Assembly: GCA_905160935.1 (NCBI GenBank)
Contig: CAJHZI010000829.1
Location: 15,001-79,000, forward strand
From: Enchytraeus crypticus
Taxonomy: Eukaryota > Annelida > Clitellata > Enchytraeida > Enchytraeidae
Direction: 5' to 3'
Length of the DNA stretch: 64,000 nt
The number at the start of each line of letters is the position of its first letter. Positions within the stretch are counted from its first letter, which is position 1. Made by a program: the position numbers and the translations under genes. This document shows, piece after piece, positions 22,622 through 33,600 of the stretch. The notes under the pieces were generated by a model that searched no databases, had not been told where the DNA came from, and saw only the letters and a list, made by a program, of their open reading frames with translations.

Positions 22622-23440
22622 TACGATAGCAATACAAGCTTTAATTGTGCTAAGAAAAAACTTATTCTTGTTGGTCGGGTCACCTCAACAGCTTCTGAAG
22701 CTGAATGGGAAAACTCTTTCGTTATCTTCAGGTATTAAAATATCACCTGTTTCTTCTGTGAGAAATCTCGGTGTTATCTTTGATAAACACATAACCTTCC
22801 AGGAACACATAACTAAAACTTCACAAGCATGTTTCTTCCATATCCGTGATCTTCGTCGAATACGTCCATATTTTTCACGTGAGACAGCTGCTACAATTGG
22901 TGCTGCTCTTGTGCGATCGAAGTTGGACTACTGCAATTCCCTGTTTTTAAATCTCCCTGGCTGTGAGACTGATCGGTTACATTTTGTTCAGAATTCTCTT
23001 GCGCGAGCAATTTTTTGTAGTTCCAAGTACTCACATGTTACACCTATTTTGAAGTCTTTGCACTGGCTAAAGATTAAAGAGCGTATCATTTACAAAACAG
23101 CTTCGTTAACCTATAAGTCCATCACCATCCCTGGACAAAGTTGTATGTCTCATTTGATTAAAGTGATGCAGCTGCTATTACTCGGTCTTCTAAGTTAATT
23201 ACTCTTGTGAGACCTAGCTTACCTTCACGCTCTAAGCTATCTAATCGTTCTTTCCAGCATGCTGCACCTCAGATCTGGAATTATCTTCCATCCAATCTTC
23301 GGACTGAATTTCTGGATTTTGGAATTTGCACCGTTTTTGGACCTTCTTTTTTTGCTCGCCGGCTTGATTTTGTCTCATTAGTGCTCGATGTTGTCATTGA
23401 TGACTGTAGCACTCTAATTGTTGTTATTATGTTATTATTT
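22622..23440 (+). pseudogene. LINE-C: 3' part of reverse-transcriptase ORF and tail
   Basis: The longest copy of the LINE-C family. The plus strand reads VRNLGVIFDKHITFQEHI, RSKLDYCNSLFLNLP and LHWLKIKERIIYKTASLTYK, then after a frame change RPSLPSRSKLSNRSFQHAAP and QIWNYLPSNLR. This is the RT thumb/C-terminal region of a CR1/L2-like ORF2. The family tail follows at about 23310-23440. The 5' part with the catalytic YADD is absent and the frame is broken near 23200. It lies between the GS-like gene and METTL15. Confidence 0.8.
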
Positions 23441-23569
23441 AAAACCTTTTAAACGACTGAAATCGTAACTGGTACTCATTTAGCGGGTTTGCTTTAAGCA
23501 GCCAATCAGTACTAGGAATCATTTTCATGAGTATTTAATAACGAACGTGACCAATCAAAAGAAGGGCTT

Positions 23570-23930
23570 TCTATTAATAATAATAATATCGACAATTGAG
23601 GTGCTGCAGTCATCAATGACAACATCGAGCACTATTGAGACAAAATCAAGCCGGCGAGCATAAAGAAGGTTCAAAAACGGTGCAAATTCCAAAATCCAGA
23701 TAATCAGTCCAAAGTAAGGACTGGATGGAAAAGAGAGATGGAAAAGATAGGTCTTCAACTGCCTATGGAACTGCTCATAGGAAAGCAAAGGTCGATGTGC
23801 TTCAAATGAAGATTTCCGAAGATTTGATGGAAGAGAATTCCAGATCTGCGGTGCAGCATGCTGGAAAGAACGATTAGATAGCTTAGAGCGCGAAGGTAAG
23901 CTAGGTCTTACAAGAGTAATTAATTTTAAT
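23570..23930 (-). mobile_element. LINE-C copy in inverted orientation
   Basis: Minus-strand tail plus part of the C-terminal coding region (its reverse complement matches the 23200-23430 segment, including the AACGATTAGATAGCTTAGAG part). With the preceding copy it makes an inverted pair separated by about 130 bases. A third copy of the same extent is at 52690-53045. Confidence 0.7.
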
Positions 23931-24298
23931 TATTGCATATAGCGACTTTATTTAAGCTTGTTTTCTAAAACTATTTGGTTAACCGTTGGTTATCTAAGCT
24001 AGATCTAACTCAAAACATTTACGTCATAGCCCTGTTCTAAATCTATAGAATTATATTCATACGTTCTACAAGAAAATGAATTAGCAATTCCTATGAGAAG
24101 AAAGCGCCGCTATTTAAGGCCGAATATTCCTGGATATGGTAAACAAACAAAACATTCTCATGTTTACAATTTAAAATAATTGTATAGTAATAGAAATAGA
24201 AATTTCTAAAGATCCTATAACTTCAGAAGTTGCACTTCGGAGAATAACTAAGAGTGTGTGGTAGCGAGTTGTAGTAGACTATAATCAGTTGGATTATA

Positions 24299-27200
24299 AT
24301 GCTCGGATCAGCTCTAGTCCGGCGGTATTGGCGATGTTCAGAAAAATTGTTCAATCGTCAATTGTTTTTTAATCCCAAAATATATTCGGTTGAGAACGCA
24401 AGGAATCGTCAAGCATTTTATTCAGCAAGCCTTTCAAGTTGTCACGTAAGTGCTGCGATATCGAGCGAAAGCTGCGCCGCCAATGATATATCGACAGACG
24501 ATGCCTCGAGAAATTGCCTGCATAAGCCTGTCATGGTCCAAGAGGTGGTCGACATTCTCGTTCCTAAACCAGGCCAGGTAAGTTGAGGAGGAACCCAGGA
24601 AATGATTCTGAACTGTGAAATGTTTTTCTGGATGATTGCAGTGTGCGGAAGTTAATTAATTAATAAATTTTAATTGATAAGATAAAAAGACTACTTCTCA
24701 CTACCTCACTATTACTACTACTACTAATAATAATAATAGCATTTAGAGTACTACAGTTATCAGTGACAACTTCGAGCACTATTGAAACAAAATCAAGCCG
24801 GTAAGCAAAAAGAAGGTTCAAAAACAGTACCAATTCCAAAATCCAGAAAATCAGACCAAAGACTACTACTGACCACAACTTGCTTTAATTTTTTTAGAAA
24901 ACTTTTTCACTACTTTGTTGGAGTGAAAAAGGCTTCTGGTTTTCACCACTATGCTCGTCAGCTGTTGAGAAGCTGTTGCATAATGTAAAGTGTATAGAAA
25001 CTGATGGAAGCTGAAGAGAGTAGTTCTGTTAATGTGAAGTGTCAATCAATCATTGTAGAACTAACTGGTCACTTTGGTGGAGGTGGCAGGCAGACACTTC
25101 AAACAGCCACGTCACTCTTCGTATGTTTCTTATGCCAAACAGTTTGATATAAGAAATGGTTCTGGTGATGGTTGTTGGAATGGTGCTTGCAAGCTTGATT
25201 GATTTATTGATCGACCAATTTATTCCTGCCAATTTGATTGATTTATTGATCGACCAATTTTTTCCTGCCAATTTGATCGATTTATTGATAGATCAATTTA
25301 TTTTATATTTTCAATAGGTGCTGGTAGACATGACATTTGGAGCTGGAGGTCACACTAAAGCGTTGCTAGAGCGTTGTCCTCACATTACAATCTACGCTCT
25401 GGATAGAGATCCTCATGCCTATAGAATTGCCAAACAACTCTCTCTGAGCAGGTTTCTTCTCGTACTTCATTGTATTGTATTCATACTATACTTTGAATAA
25501 AGACCTTCATACCTACCGTATACTAAGAAAAATATTGGCTGTAATAGCTGCATTGGCTAGTGAAAGTGATTAGGATGAACTTTGTAATGTGCTCAAATTT
25601 TAATTGTAACTGATTACTGATTCCAGTGGAAAACGTCTGTGAAACTGATTTAATTTTGTTTCTTTAGAAAAGTCTTTGTTTTTTAATATAAATGATGCTG
25701 GAGAATAATCATGAATAATAAATGTACATTGCTATTTTGATTGTTTCTGATTGGCTGACAGCAAAGGAAAGATTAAGCCACTCTTAGGCAAGTTTACCGA
25801 TCTCCCACTACTATTGGCTAAAGAGGCAGCCAATGGAGAGCTAGCAGGGATAGATGGAGCCCTGATAGACTGTGGCGTGTCGTCCATGCAGTTTGACACA
25901 GCTGAGAGAGGCTTTTCCTTCTCCAGGCCTGGACCTCTAGACATGCGCATGAGTGGCTGCAGGTTCACATTTAAGTATTATAATACTAGTTATTATTGGT
26001 TTATTATTGTGTATTCAATAATGATTTCTCGCTTATTTTGTCTTCTTTTACACACCGTAGGTAGCAATTTTCCAATTGTTAAACTCTTCAGTTTATTTAT
26101 TATTTTATTGATATATGTCTGTGCTACATGGGTAAATATATCTTTCTCTCGTGTAGAAAACTGAAGTGAAACATGGAGTTAGCTGTGGCATTTGAGAATT
26201 ATTACTGTGTTGTATTGTAGAGCTGTATTGTTAATTTGTTATGCGTAGATCAGATGAGATAACTGCCGCTGATGTAGTAAACAACATGGATGAAGCTGCT
26301 TTATGTGAGATAATATCAATTTATGGGGAGGAAAGGAAAGCCGAGCTTATAGCAAGAGCGATTGTCAGTGCCAGATCACATCATGGACGAATAGACACGA
26401 CAGATCAGCTAGCTAATGTAATAGCTGTGGCTCTGGGTGGAGGGTGAGTTTATCTATGTCTGCATTTGTAATTAGCCAAATTTGTAATTAAACAACAAAT
26501 TTGTTGACTGACCCTTAGCTACGTTTAGGTGGCTATAAGTTTACTTACTTTTATAACTATTTTTCATTTGTTAAATTCTAGGTAAATTGCCTATGCAGGG
26601 TTTAAATTATTTGTTTTTGCATATAGCCTATTGTATGATCGTTTTATTCTAGTTTATAAATTAATTTAATATAAACTATATAATTTATATTAAATTCTAT
26701 TAATTTATATTAATGATATTTATATTAATTCTAGGTTATATAATTTATTTATATACATGTATGTATGTGCTACATTTGTAAATAGTGAACAGAGATTTCT
26801 TTTCTAAATGACGTATGACATCCCATCAAAGTCTTTGAGAAGGTTTGAAATTGTTGGTCCCAGGAATTAGATATAGCAGGCTCACAATATATATGCCGTG
26901 GACCTGTTGATAGAGAACTTGAGAGCGATGATGTTGTTGTTGTTGTAGAGAGAGACAACGGCAGGACAAGCTGAGTCGACCGATGCACGTGGCCACTAAG
27001 ACCTTTCAGGCACTGCGCATCTTTGTCAATAACGAGCTCAATCAACTCTACAACTCCATCAACTCTCTGCACTCGCTGCTCAAACCTGGTAGTCCTCTAT
27101 ACCATTAAATAGTGACCTGTCTAGTCAACCCTTAAATAATGACCTGTCTAGAACCTCTCAACCCTTAAATAACGACCTGTCTAGAACCTCTCTACCCTTA

Positions 27201-29264
27201 AATAACGACCTGTCTAGAACCTCTAAACCCTGAAATAACGACCTGTCTAGAACCTCTTAACGCTTAAATAATGACCTGTCTAGAACCTCTAAACCATTAA
27301 ATAACGACCTGGTTAGACCTCTTTACCATTAAATAACGACCTGCGTAGACCTCATTTGAAACCTTCATCAGCCTTAATCATATCCTTACTCTAGCCCTAT
27401 TCAACTTACATATGGATATATTTCAGCAACGAAGTAAGAAATTTAAATTATAAATTTAACATAGGAGCTGACTTATGTTCTATTTTCTCACTCTTATTCA
27501 GTATTGATTGATTTTCTAACCAGTGTAGTAGTAGTAGTAGTACATGTGTTTATTTAGAAATTCATCAAACATCGACAAATAACTGTGAAAACAGATAAAT
27601 CAGCTCACAAAAGTGAGAATCTTCAACATATGTAGCATCAAACAGAAACTAAAATTTGCTCACCACGGCCATCAGAGAGGGTACTGAAGTACCCTATCGA
27701 GCTGACCACCGCAGTAAACAAAGAAAGAAGGAGATCGAAGAAACACTAAAGTTTTGTCTAGAACATGACAACAATAATATGTTACGTTTATGTCACTAGG
27801 ATTGTAAATAGATTACCCAAAATAATATATGATACGATTATCTAATATATATATCAGATTTTAAATAGTAATTCAATAATTACCAAGATTCCATAAGAAA
27901 AAGTCTGTATGACACCTTAAAAGAATTAAAAGATTAAAAGAGTTTAAGTTGCGAATTGCAATAGGTATACCATTCCATATTGAGCATCCTTTAAGTACAT
28001 TAGATGAGAAGTTAGAACGATTCGCAGGTAAAGAAAGATGATTGGATATCGAAAGGCTAGTCTGATAGCCGCTACTTAAAAGATTAGATATAAACATATC
28101 TCTTATAACTTTAGACATGAATCCTTCGTGATATAAGCACTTATAAATCATATTGGCAGTCATAGACTTATACAACAGATGTATCGGCAAGGTATTGTAG
28201 TTCTCATATAGGAGCTTGGTTTTATATCGTCTGTCTTGAACCTGGAGAATCCTAAGGGCTCTATTATTCGCTACATGCAGAGGATGAAGTGCTTTTTCCG
28301 AATTATTTCCATAAATTATAAGGCCGTATGAAATTCTACTGAACACCAAAGAAAAACATAAATTTTTACGAGATATTGCAGGCAATAGCTCTCTGCATCT
28401 GTATAACATACTACAGATTCTATTGATTTTAGAGGTTATACATTTGATATGTTCACAAAAAGTTAAATTGTCATCAACATTTACACCAAGAAACTTAACC
28501 AGTTAAACTCTTGACAGAGCATTTCCATTAACAGTAACAGCAGTGTATATTGTATTAAATTAGATGCAAAAGAAATCTTTGACATCATAGATATTATAAT
28601 GTACATTGTGAAATTAAATCCAACCTATGATTTACTAACTCTGCAATTTATTGAAGAAAACTTTGAGAACTTCTTGACTGTTGGCTGCGTTTAATTAATT
28701 TGAGACTAATTATTTACTTTTGTGACTGACTGATTTCGTCTAGTTTGAATGTCTCTATAGCGTAGGGGTAACGTCATGAAGTTTTAAATGACAGATCCTG
28801 AATTGAATTGAATCCTCGTGAGTTCGAATCCCGGCCGCGCTGATCTGAGAGTAAAATCTCTGACATTCACTGGACTGGTTACACGGAAAATGGAATAAAT
28901 TGCCTCACGGTTTAAACATATGGTGTTAAAAAGTGATAAATATCGACATAGTTGATCATTTCATTATAATGCGTGTTTTTTTTTTGTTTGATGATTATGT
29001 TCGGCAGGTGGCGTGCTTGCTGTTATAACTTTCCACTCGCTAGAGGATCGGATAGTCAAGCGATTGTTTCACAACATCGACATGAACAAACAGTTGAACG
29101 AGAGCCTCTCTCAGCGAAGACATCAGTCTAGTCACGTGACACTTGATCCTCGTGCGCCTCACTGGCAGCCGTTAGGTAAACGAGCATTGACTCCCACCCA
29201 GCTAGAGATAGACGCTAACCCTAGGGCTAGGTCTGCGAAACTACGTGCTGCTAGGAAACTCTAA
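24299..29264 (+). CDS. METTL15: Mitochondrial rRNA N4-cytidine methyltransferase METTL15 (RsmH family)
   Basis: SAM-dependent methyltransferase. The family makes m4C in the decoding region of small-subunit rRNA; the animal enzyme acts on mitochondrial 12S rRNA. Exons: 24299-24577, 25318-25451, 25762-25962, 26249-26443, 26949-27088, 29008-29264. All phases agree; 401 residues, close to the human protein. The first 45 residues are basic and hydroxylated with few acids ([17 protein letters not shown]), fitting a mitochondrial leader (inference). Motifs in order: [23 protein letters not shown] (SAM loop), [74 protein letters not shown]. Intron 5 has taken in a LINE-D fragment and a SINE-B. The exon 5 donor is the start of a minisatellite. 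Introns rule out bacterial contamination. Confidence 0.93.
24690..24865 (-). mobile_element. LINE-C 3' tail in METTL15 intron 1
   Basis: Minus-strand copy of the shared tail, ending in ACTACTAATAATAATAAT on the plus strand. It contains the segment complementary to GGACTGATTTTCTGGATTTT-like sequence. Confidence 0.65.
25185..25310. repeat. ATTGATCGACC-type short tandem repeat
   Basis: Three units of about 45 bases containing TTTATTGATCGACCAATTT and TCCTGCCAATTTGATTG, ending a few bases before the METTL15 exon 2 acceptor (25316-25317). Confidence 0.8.
27080..27355 (+). repeat. Donor-anchored minisatellite, METTL15 exon 5
   Basis: About eight units of 32-33 bases, with consensus near GACCTGTCTAGAACCTCT plus CCTTAAATAAC. 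The first unit consists of the last 8 exon bases (CAAACCTG), the donor GTAGTC and the following intron. The last two units keep CCTGGTTAGACC or CCTGCGTAGACC, resembling the junction. Confidence 0.75.
27525..28560 (-). pseudogene. LINE-D: C-terminal RT fragment with tail, in METTL15 intron 5
   Basis: Minus-strand reading from 28409 to 27873: [48 protein letters not shown] and [17 protein letters not shown], the C-terminus of a jockey-like LINE ORF2. Its 3' tail (27525-27870) has ATCAAACATCGACAAATAAC. A shorter copy is at 34834-35380. The catalytic RT core is missing. Confidence 0.75.
28746..28982 (+). mobile_element. SINE-B copy, full length
   Basis: Starts with an A-box-like TATAGCGTAGGGGTAACG, has the B-box-like GAGTTCGAATCCCGG about 70 bases later, then ACATTCACTGGACTGGTTAC and a tail ending near GATCATTTCATTATAATGCG. 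It ends about 25 bases before the METTL15 exon 6 acceptor. Confidence 0.75.
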
Positions 29265-29589
29265 TTACCCGCTGCTGATTGGCTGTGATTGATTTTGTAG
29301 TCTGAAAAATATTGTACTGTGTTGATTGCTGCATTAAATGTTATTGTTTTGTGCCTTTTCTGCATTATTTGTTATTGTTTAGTGCATTGTGTACATTTCT
29401 TGAGATATTGAATGAAAATGTTTATTATTTATCAACATAAATTTTGTAAGTTACTGACATCAGGTTTGGGCTATTACAAATGATATTACACATAGAGCAA
29501 CGGATCAAAAACTGAACAGCGATTAATGTTCTATATTGCATAATAAAAATTAAGGTTTAATGTCCATTTCTTCATCCAATTTGATATCA

Positions 29590-29775
29590 GGGACGTCCCC
29601 ACAGAACTCTCGTGGGTTCGATTCCCGGCCGTGCTGATCTGATAATAAAATCCTGGATATTCACTGGACTGGTTACACGGAAAATGGACTGAATTGCCTA
29701 ACGGTTTTAACATGTGATATCAAAAGCAATAGATATCAACGTATGATTGTTTAGTCCACTAAAATGCATATTATT
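29590..29775 (+). mobile_element. SINE-B copy, 5' truncated
   Basis: Begins near the B box (GGGTTCGATTCCCGGC) and keeps ATTCACTGGACTGGTTACAC and the AATGCATATTATTATTAT tail. It lies downstream of the METTL15 stop. Confidence 0.7.
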
Positions 29776-29794
29776 ATTATGACATACATAATTT

Positions 29795-29799
<5 letters not shown>

Positions 29800-29827
<28 letters not shown>

Positions 29828-30602
29828 AGTGTTTTTTCAAGTGTCGGGGTGTCAGGACCAAAGTATATATTCCTACTCACATGCTTCTTTCAGGCTTCGT
29901 AAAGAGCTTTCCATCGGCTAGCGAGTTAACCCCTTCACAAATGACTTAACCTCATCCTAATGTAACCTTATAGCTGTGGAACAATGACTTTTGAGGTGGT
30001 TTCCCGTTGCCTTCCTCAAAATAATTAAATAGTCTCTTAAACTTCTAAGAAACCTAGTGAAAGCAAAGTCAGAGACCGCCCATAAAATAGGAAGTCTTCA
30101 ACCTCCTACTTTAGGAGATCCGAAATTAGGGAAATTTTAAGAGGAGTGACATAAGTCTCATTTTTATTCTCTGAAGAGAATAAAAGTCTGTATTGTGGAC
30201 TCATCATGCCTGTGACCCTTCGCAGTAATATTTTAAAATATAGACTGATTATGTATTATTTCCTTATGTTGTGAGATGAATACTTTAACTCGCACAGCCA
30301 TTTCATGCGTAGATATTTATAGAGCTGGGATAAAACTCGTTTACAGGAACAAATCTCCGAAATGAGGAAACTTGTCCCATTACTTCTTAAAACAGGTCCG
30401 TTTTAAGAACAAATTCCAGTTAAAGAAGTTGTTGTTGTGTTGCTTTTAGCTGCAGTAGTAGTGGTTGTTTACTTCCGCTCAGCTTAAATGTAAACTTTGG
30501 AAGATTTTAAAATAATTTCTTTTAACCTCTGAATTTAACAATTGTGTGTATTACATTAAATTTTTATCACTGTAAGTATCAGGAAAATAAATCAGAGCAG
30601 CT
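29800..30602. other. METTL15-HIRIP3 intergenic stretch
   Basis: A CT microsatellite (29793-29828) leads into a dispersed repeat (to about 30010) containing GTGGTTTCCCGTTGCCTTCC, shared in inverted form with 17600-17720 and 55420-55460 and in the same orientation with 35560-35580. The rest, up to the HIRIP3 start at 30603, holds nothing I recognise and may contain the promoter. Confidence 0.5.
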
Positions 30603-33600
30603 ATGACGGCCGTATCGATGGATATATTTGTGCGCGATCTCTTCGGCAAAACGAAGAATTTTGCGTAAGTACAACTGTAAATTTGCCTAATTTTGATTAG
30701 TACTAAAGATATCGATTGCGAAACAAGTTTTGTAATCACCGGATTGAAGCTATTAAATAAATGATTCTGTTTGGCTATGATGCTGTCAGGTGGTACTGGT
30801 GTATGTTTACCTTTAATCTCTTGAGGCATGTGGTATTTGGTGCATTTTTAGCCCAACTTTCTCCATTCAATTGTTTTCTAACGGTTTCACTTTGAAATTC
30901 TAAATAATAGTCCAATCATTCGGCAGAATAACAAAATAACGTAATAGTAAGAGATAGAAACTAATAAATATTAGTATTTTCTGAATTTTTGATGCTATCA
31001 TGTATATTAACGGCAATGTAATTAATTTTACTTTTTCTCTCATTTAAAATCAAAAATCTTTGCGATCGTTGATTAAATTCTTTAATAGAAAGCAGACTTA
31101 ACTGCCGACTGCACTAGTAGTGTCTATGTTTATTTTTCATTTAAAAGCCATCAAACATCGACAACTAACTTGAACTAATTCTAGAACTGTCCTCTCATTC
31201 GTTTGTGATCTACGATGAGTTAATAGTGCTAGATATCATCAAGGATGCTCGTTTGCTATGTAATGTGTGCGATGCTCAGCGCACTGAGTCAGCGCACAGT
31301 GAGAGAGGCGTACATGAAGCACATGGGTATGACTGAGCTCTCCGATGAACACAGAGATCTCCTCAAGCAGATCGTGACCGTTCTTGTATCGGAAATGGTT
31401 TGTCACGTCAGTTTCATGTTCTAGTTTGGCTTTTAGTTACTAATAGTTACTAATTATTTTGAGTTACTAATAATTAATTGAGCACCATTTTGGACCTTCT
31501 TTTTGCTCACCGGCTTGGATTTATCTCAACAGGCTCAATGTTGTCATGGATGACAGTGGCACTCTAATTGTTATGTTATGAGATAAGTTGAACTCTCTCA
31601 AGTTTTCCATAGGATTTTCCATTGAATAGATATAACCATTGTCAGAAAGGGCATTCGGTTGGTGAGCGCCTAAGGCTCTATGTATTTAATTATTATTAAA
31701 GTTTAATTTTCGAGTTAATAGATAAAATAAAGCTAGGAAATAAAAGATGACTGAAGACTCTTTTGTGTCTACTTGTAATTTGATATTCACCTTAAAAATA
31801 AAAATCAAATATCTTTGTATTTGTCTTGAATTTTCGGTGTAAATAGTAGAACTACCTGTACACTTACCTGCTGGTAGATTTTGATGCCAAACAATTTTTT
31901 TGTCTTTCACTTAGAATGCACTGAAAGAAGAAGAAGAAACATCACACTCTGGAGACAGTAGTACTAGCGAGGATGAGAGGCCTACGAAACAAAAACGTGA
32001 GAATTCCAAGACGAAAGTTGCTGTTAGCAAGAAGAGAAAGGGAGAGAAGTAGGTTTTGACATTTTCAATTTCATGTGTATTCAGATTGTGTAACATTTCT
32101 CGTGTAGACTGAAGTTTTACAAATTATAAATGTAGAATTTTTTTAGAATTGACATGATTAGTTTTTCACAGCTTTGTCTGCAATCATCTGCACTTCTGCA
32201 GCTTTTGCTGTCTTATTGCTTGCTTTTCTTGTTCCTCACTGCATTAGATTTTATAGAAAGTGTCAGGCGCGGTTTGATAGCTGCTGTATGTGTCTGATGT
32301 TGTTATGGATGTTTTGTTTACATTCGAAGCTACAGGGCATTTAAAGGGCTCTTGGTAGCACTGTGATTATATTTTGCTAGTGGTGTAATTTAGACTGTAT
32401 TATTGCGCGTGTTTGTTTACCTGTATTACTGGATGTCTCTAGTGGTATCCTTCCGTGTCGCTACTTGTATTTGTTATTAGTGGTAATACGCCGTGTTTGG
32501 ATTTTAAATCACTTCCTCGCTCGGTTTTAGAAAGATAACATGTAACTTAGAAATGTTTTAAGTTTTAAAACTTTTATATTTCTATTAATTTGATATTTAT
32601 TTAACCTTATTTAAAGAAGTAACTGAATTTTATTTAATAATGGCCGAGCGTAGGAAGGCGCTAGGAATCTTCTGTCTGTGTTGAGCCATATTTTCGAATA
32701 TGTAGATATGCGTAGTGTGCTTGCCTAATTGTGTATTAGAGAAAAGCACCCAGTGGTAATTTCTTCCTTTTAGTCTCGTTAGTTTTGGTGACAATTTATT
32801 TGCCAGTGTTGAAGCCTGTTTGTGTAGTGGAGAAGCTCAGGTATTATTTTTGAACCCTATTGAGAGAGGGTAGAGCTAACATTCTTAACTGAAGTAGACT
32901 CTAATGTAAATTTATGTGAGGCTCAGTATCAGGAATTAAAAAGGGAGGGTACGTGAGACCTTAGTGAAATTACCAGGTGTGGCTAACATAGTTTTTAGGG
33001 GTTCTTGTTTACAACCTATAAAAAACGGCTAAACCGTTTCAAGACTCAGAGACTCTAGCCTGGGTAAGATTTAACAGAGCTAGTGTGATTTATTAAATCC
33101 TTGGGATTTTGAAACAGGCGGCAAATCCTTTTGTTAGGTTTATGAGTGACGACTCATTCTGTGGAGGGATAGTTTAGAGACCGGTTACTAGGGGAATCCC
33201 TCTGTAGTGAAGTTTTCTATATTATGATACACAGGTGCATAGCATAACACATGTATTAAGCACAGACAACATACATCCCAGTGTGGAAGTATTGTTTAAC
33301 GTCCCTTTCGTATTTTCTTATGACTGTATTTCGCTCCGTGCTGTTTAAAAGTTGATACAGGAATTTATGAACATCTTCTTTATGTTTATTTATTTATTTA
33401 AATTGTTATTATTATAATAATTATTAATTTGACTGTAATTTAATTATACATTCACGTCGTTTAACTTGTTATAGTTTCTCGCACATTACATTTTGTTTTA
33501 TTCATAATATAACATTAATTAAGGAATTGATATTCCTTTAATTAGTAACTCCTGTAGTTTGTCTGAATACTTCTTAGCATAGTATTTAAATAGATGAGAC

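Noticed and set aside
24299..29264. Bacterial contamination suggested by RsmH-like and GS-like proteins
   Set aside because: Both genes are interrupted by phase-consistent GT-AG introns holding the same repeats as the neighbouring animal genes.
32160..33330. Solo LTR in HIRIP3 intron 3
   Set aside because: Composition differs from its surroundings, but I found no TG...CA ends, target duplication or second copy.
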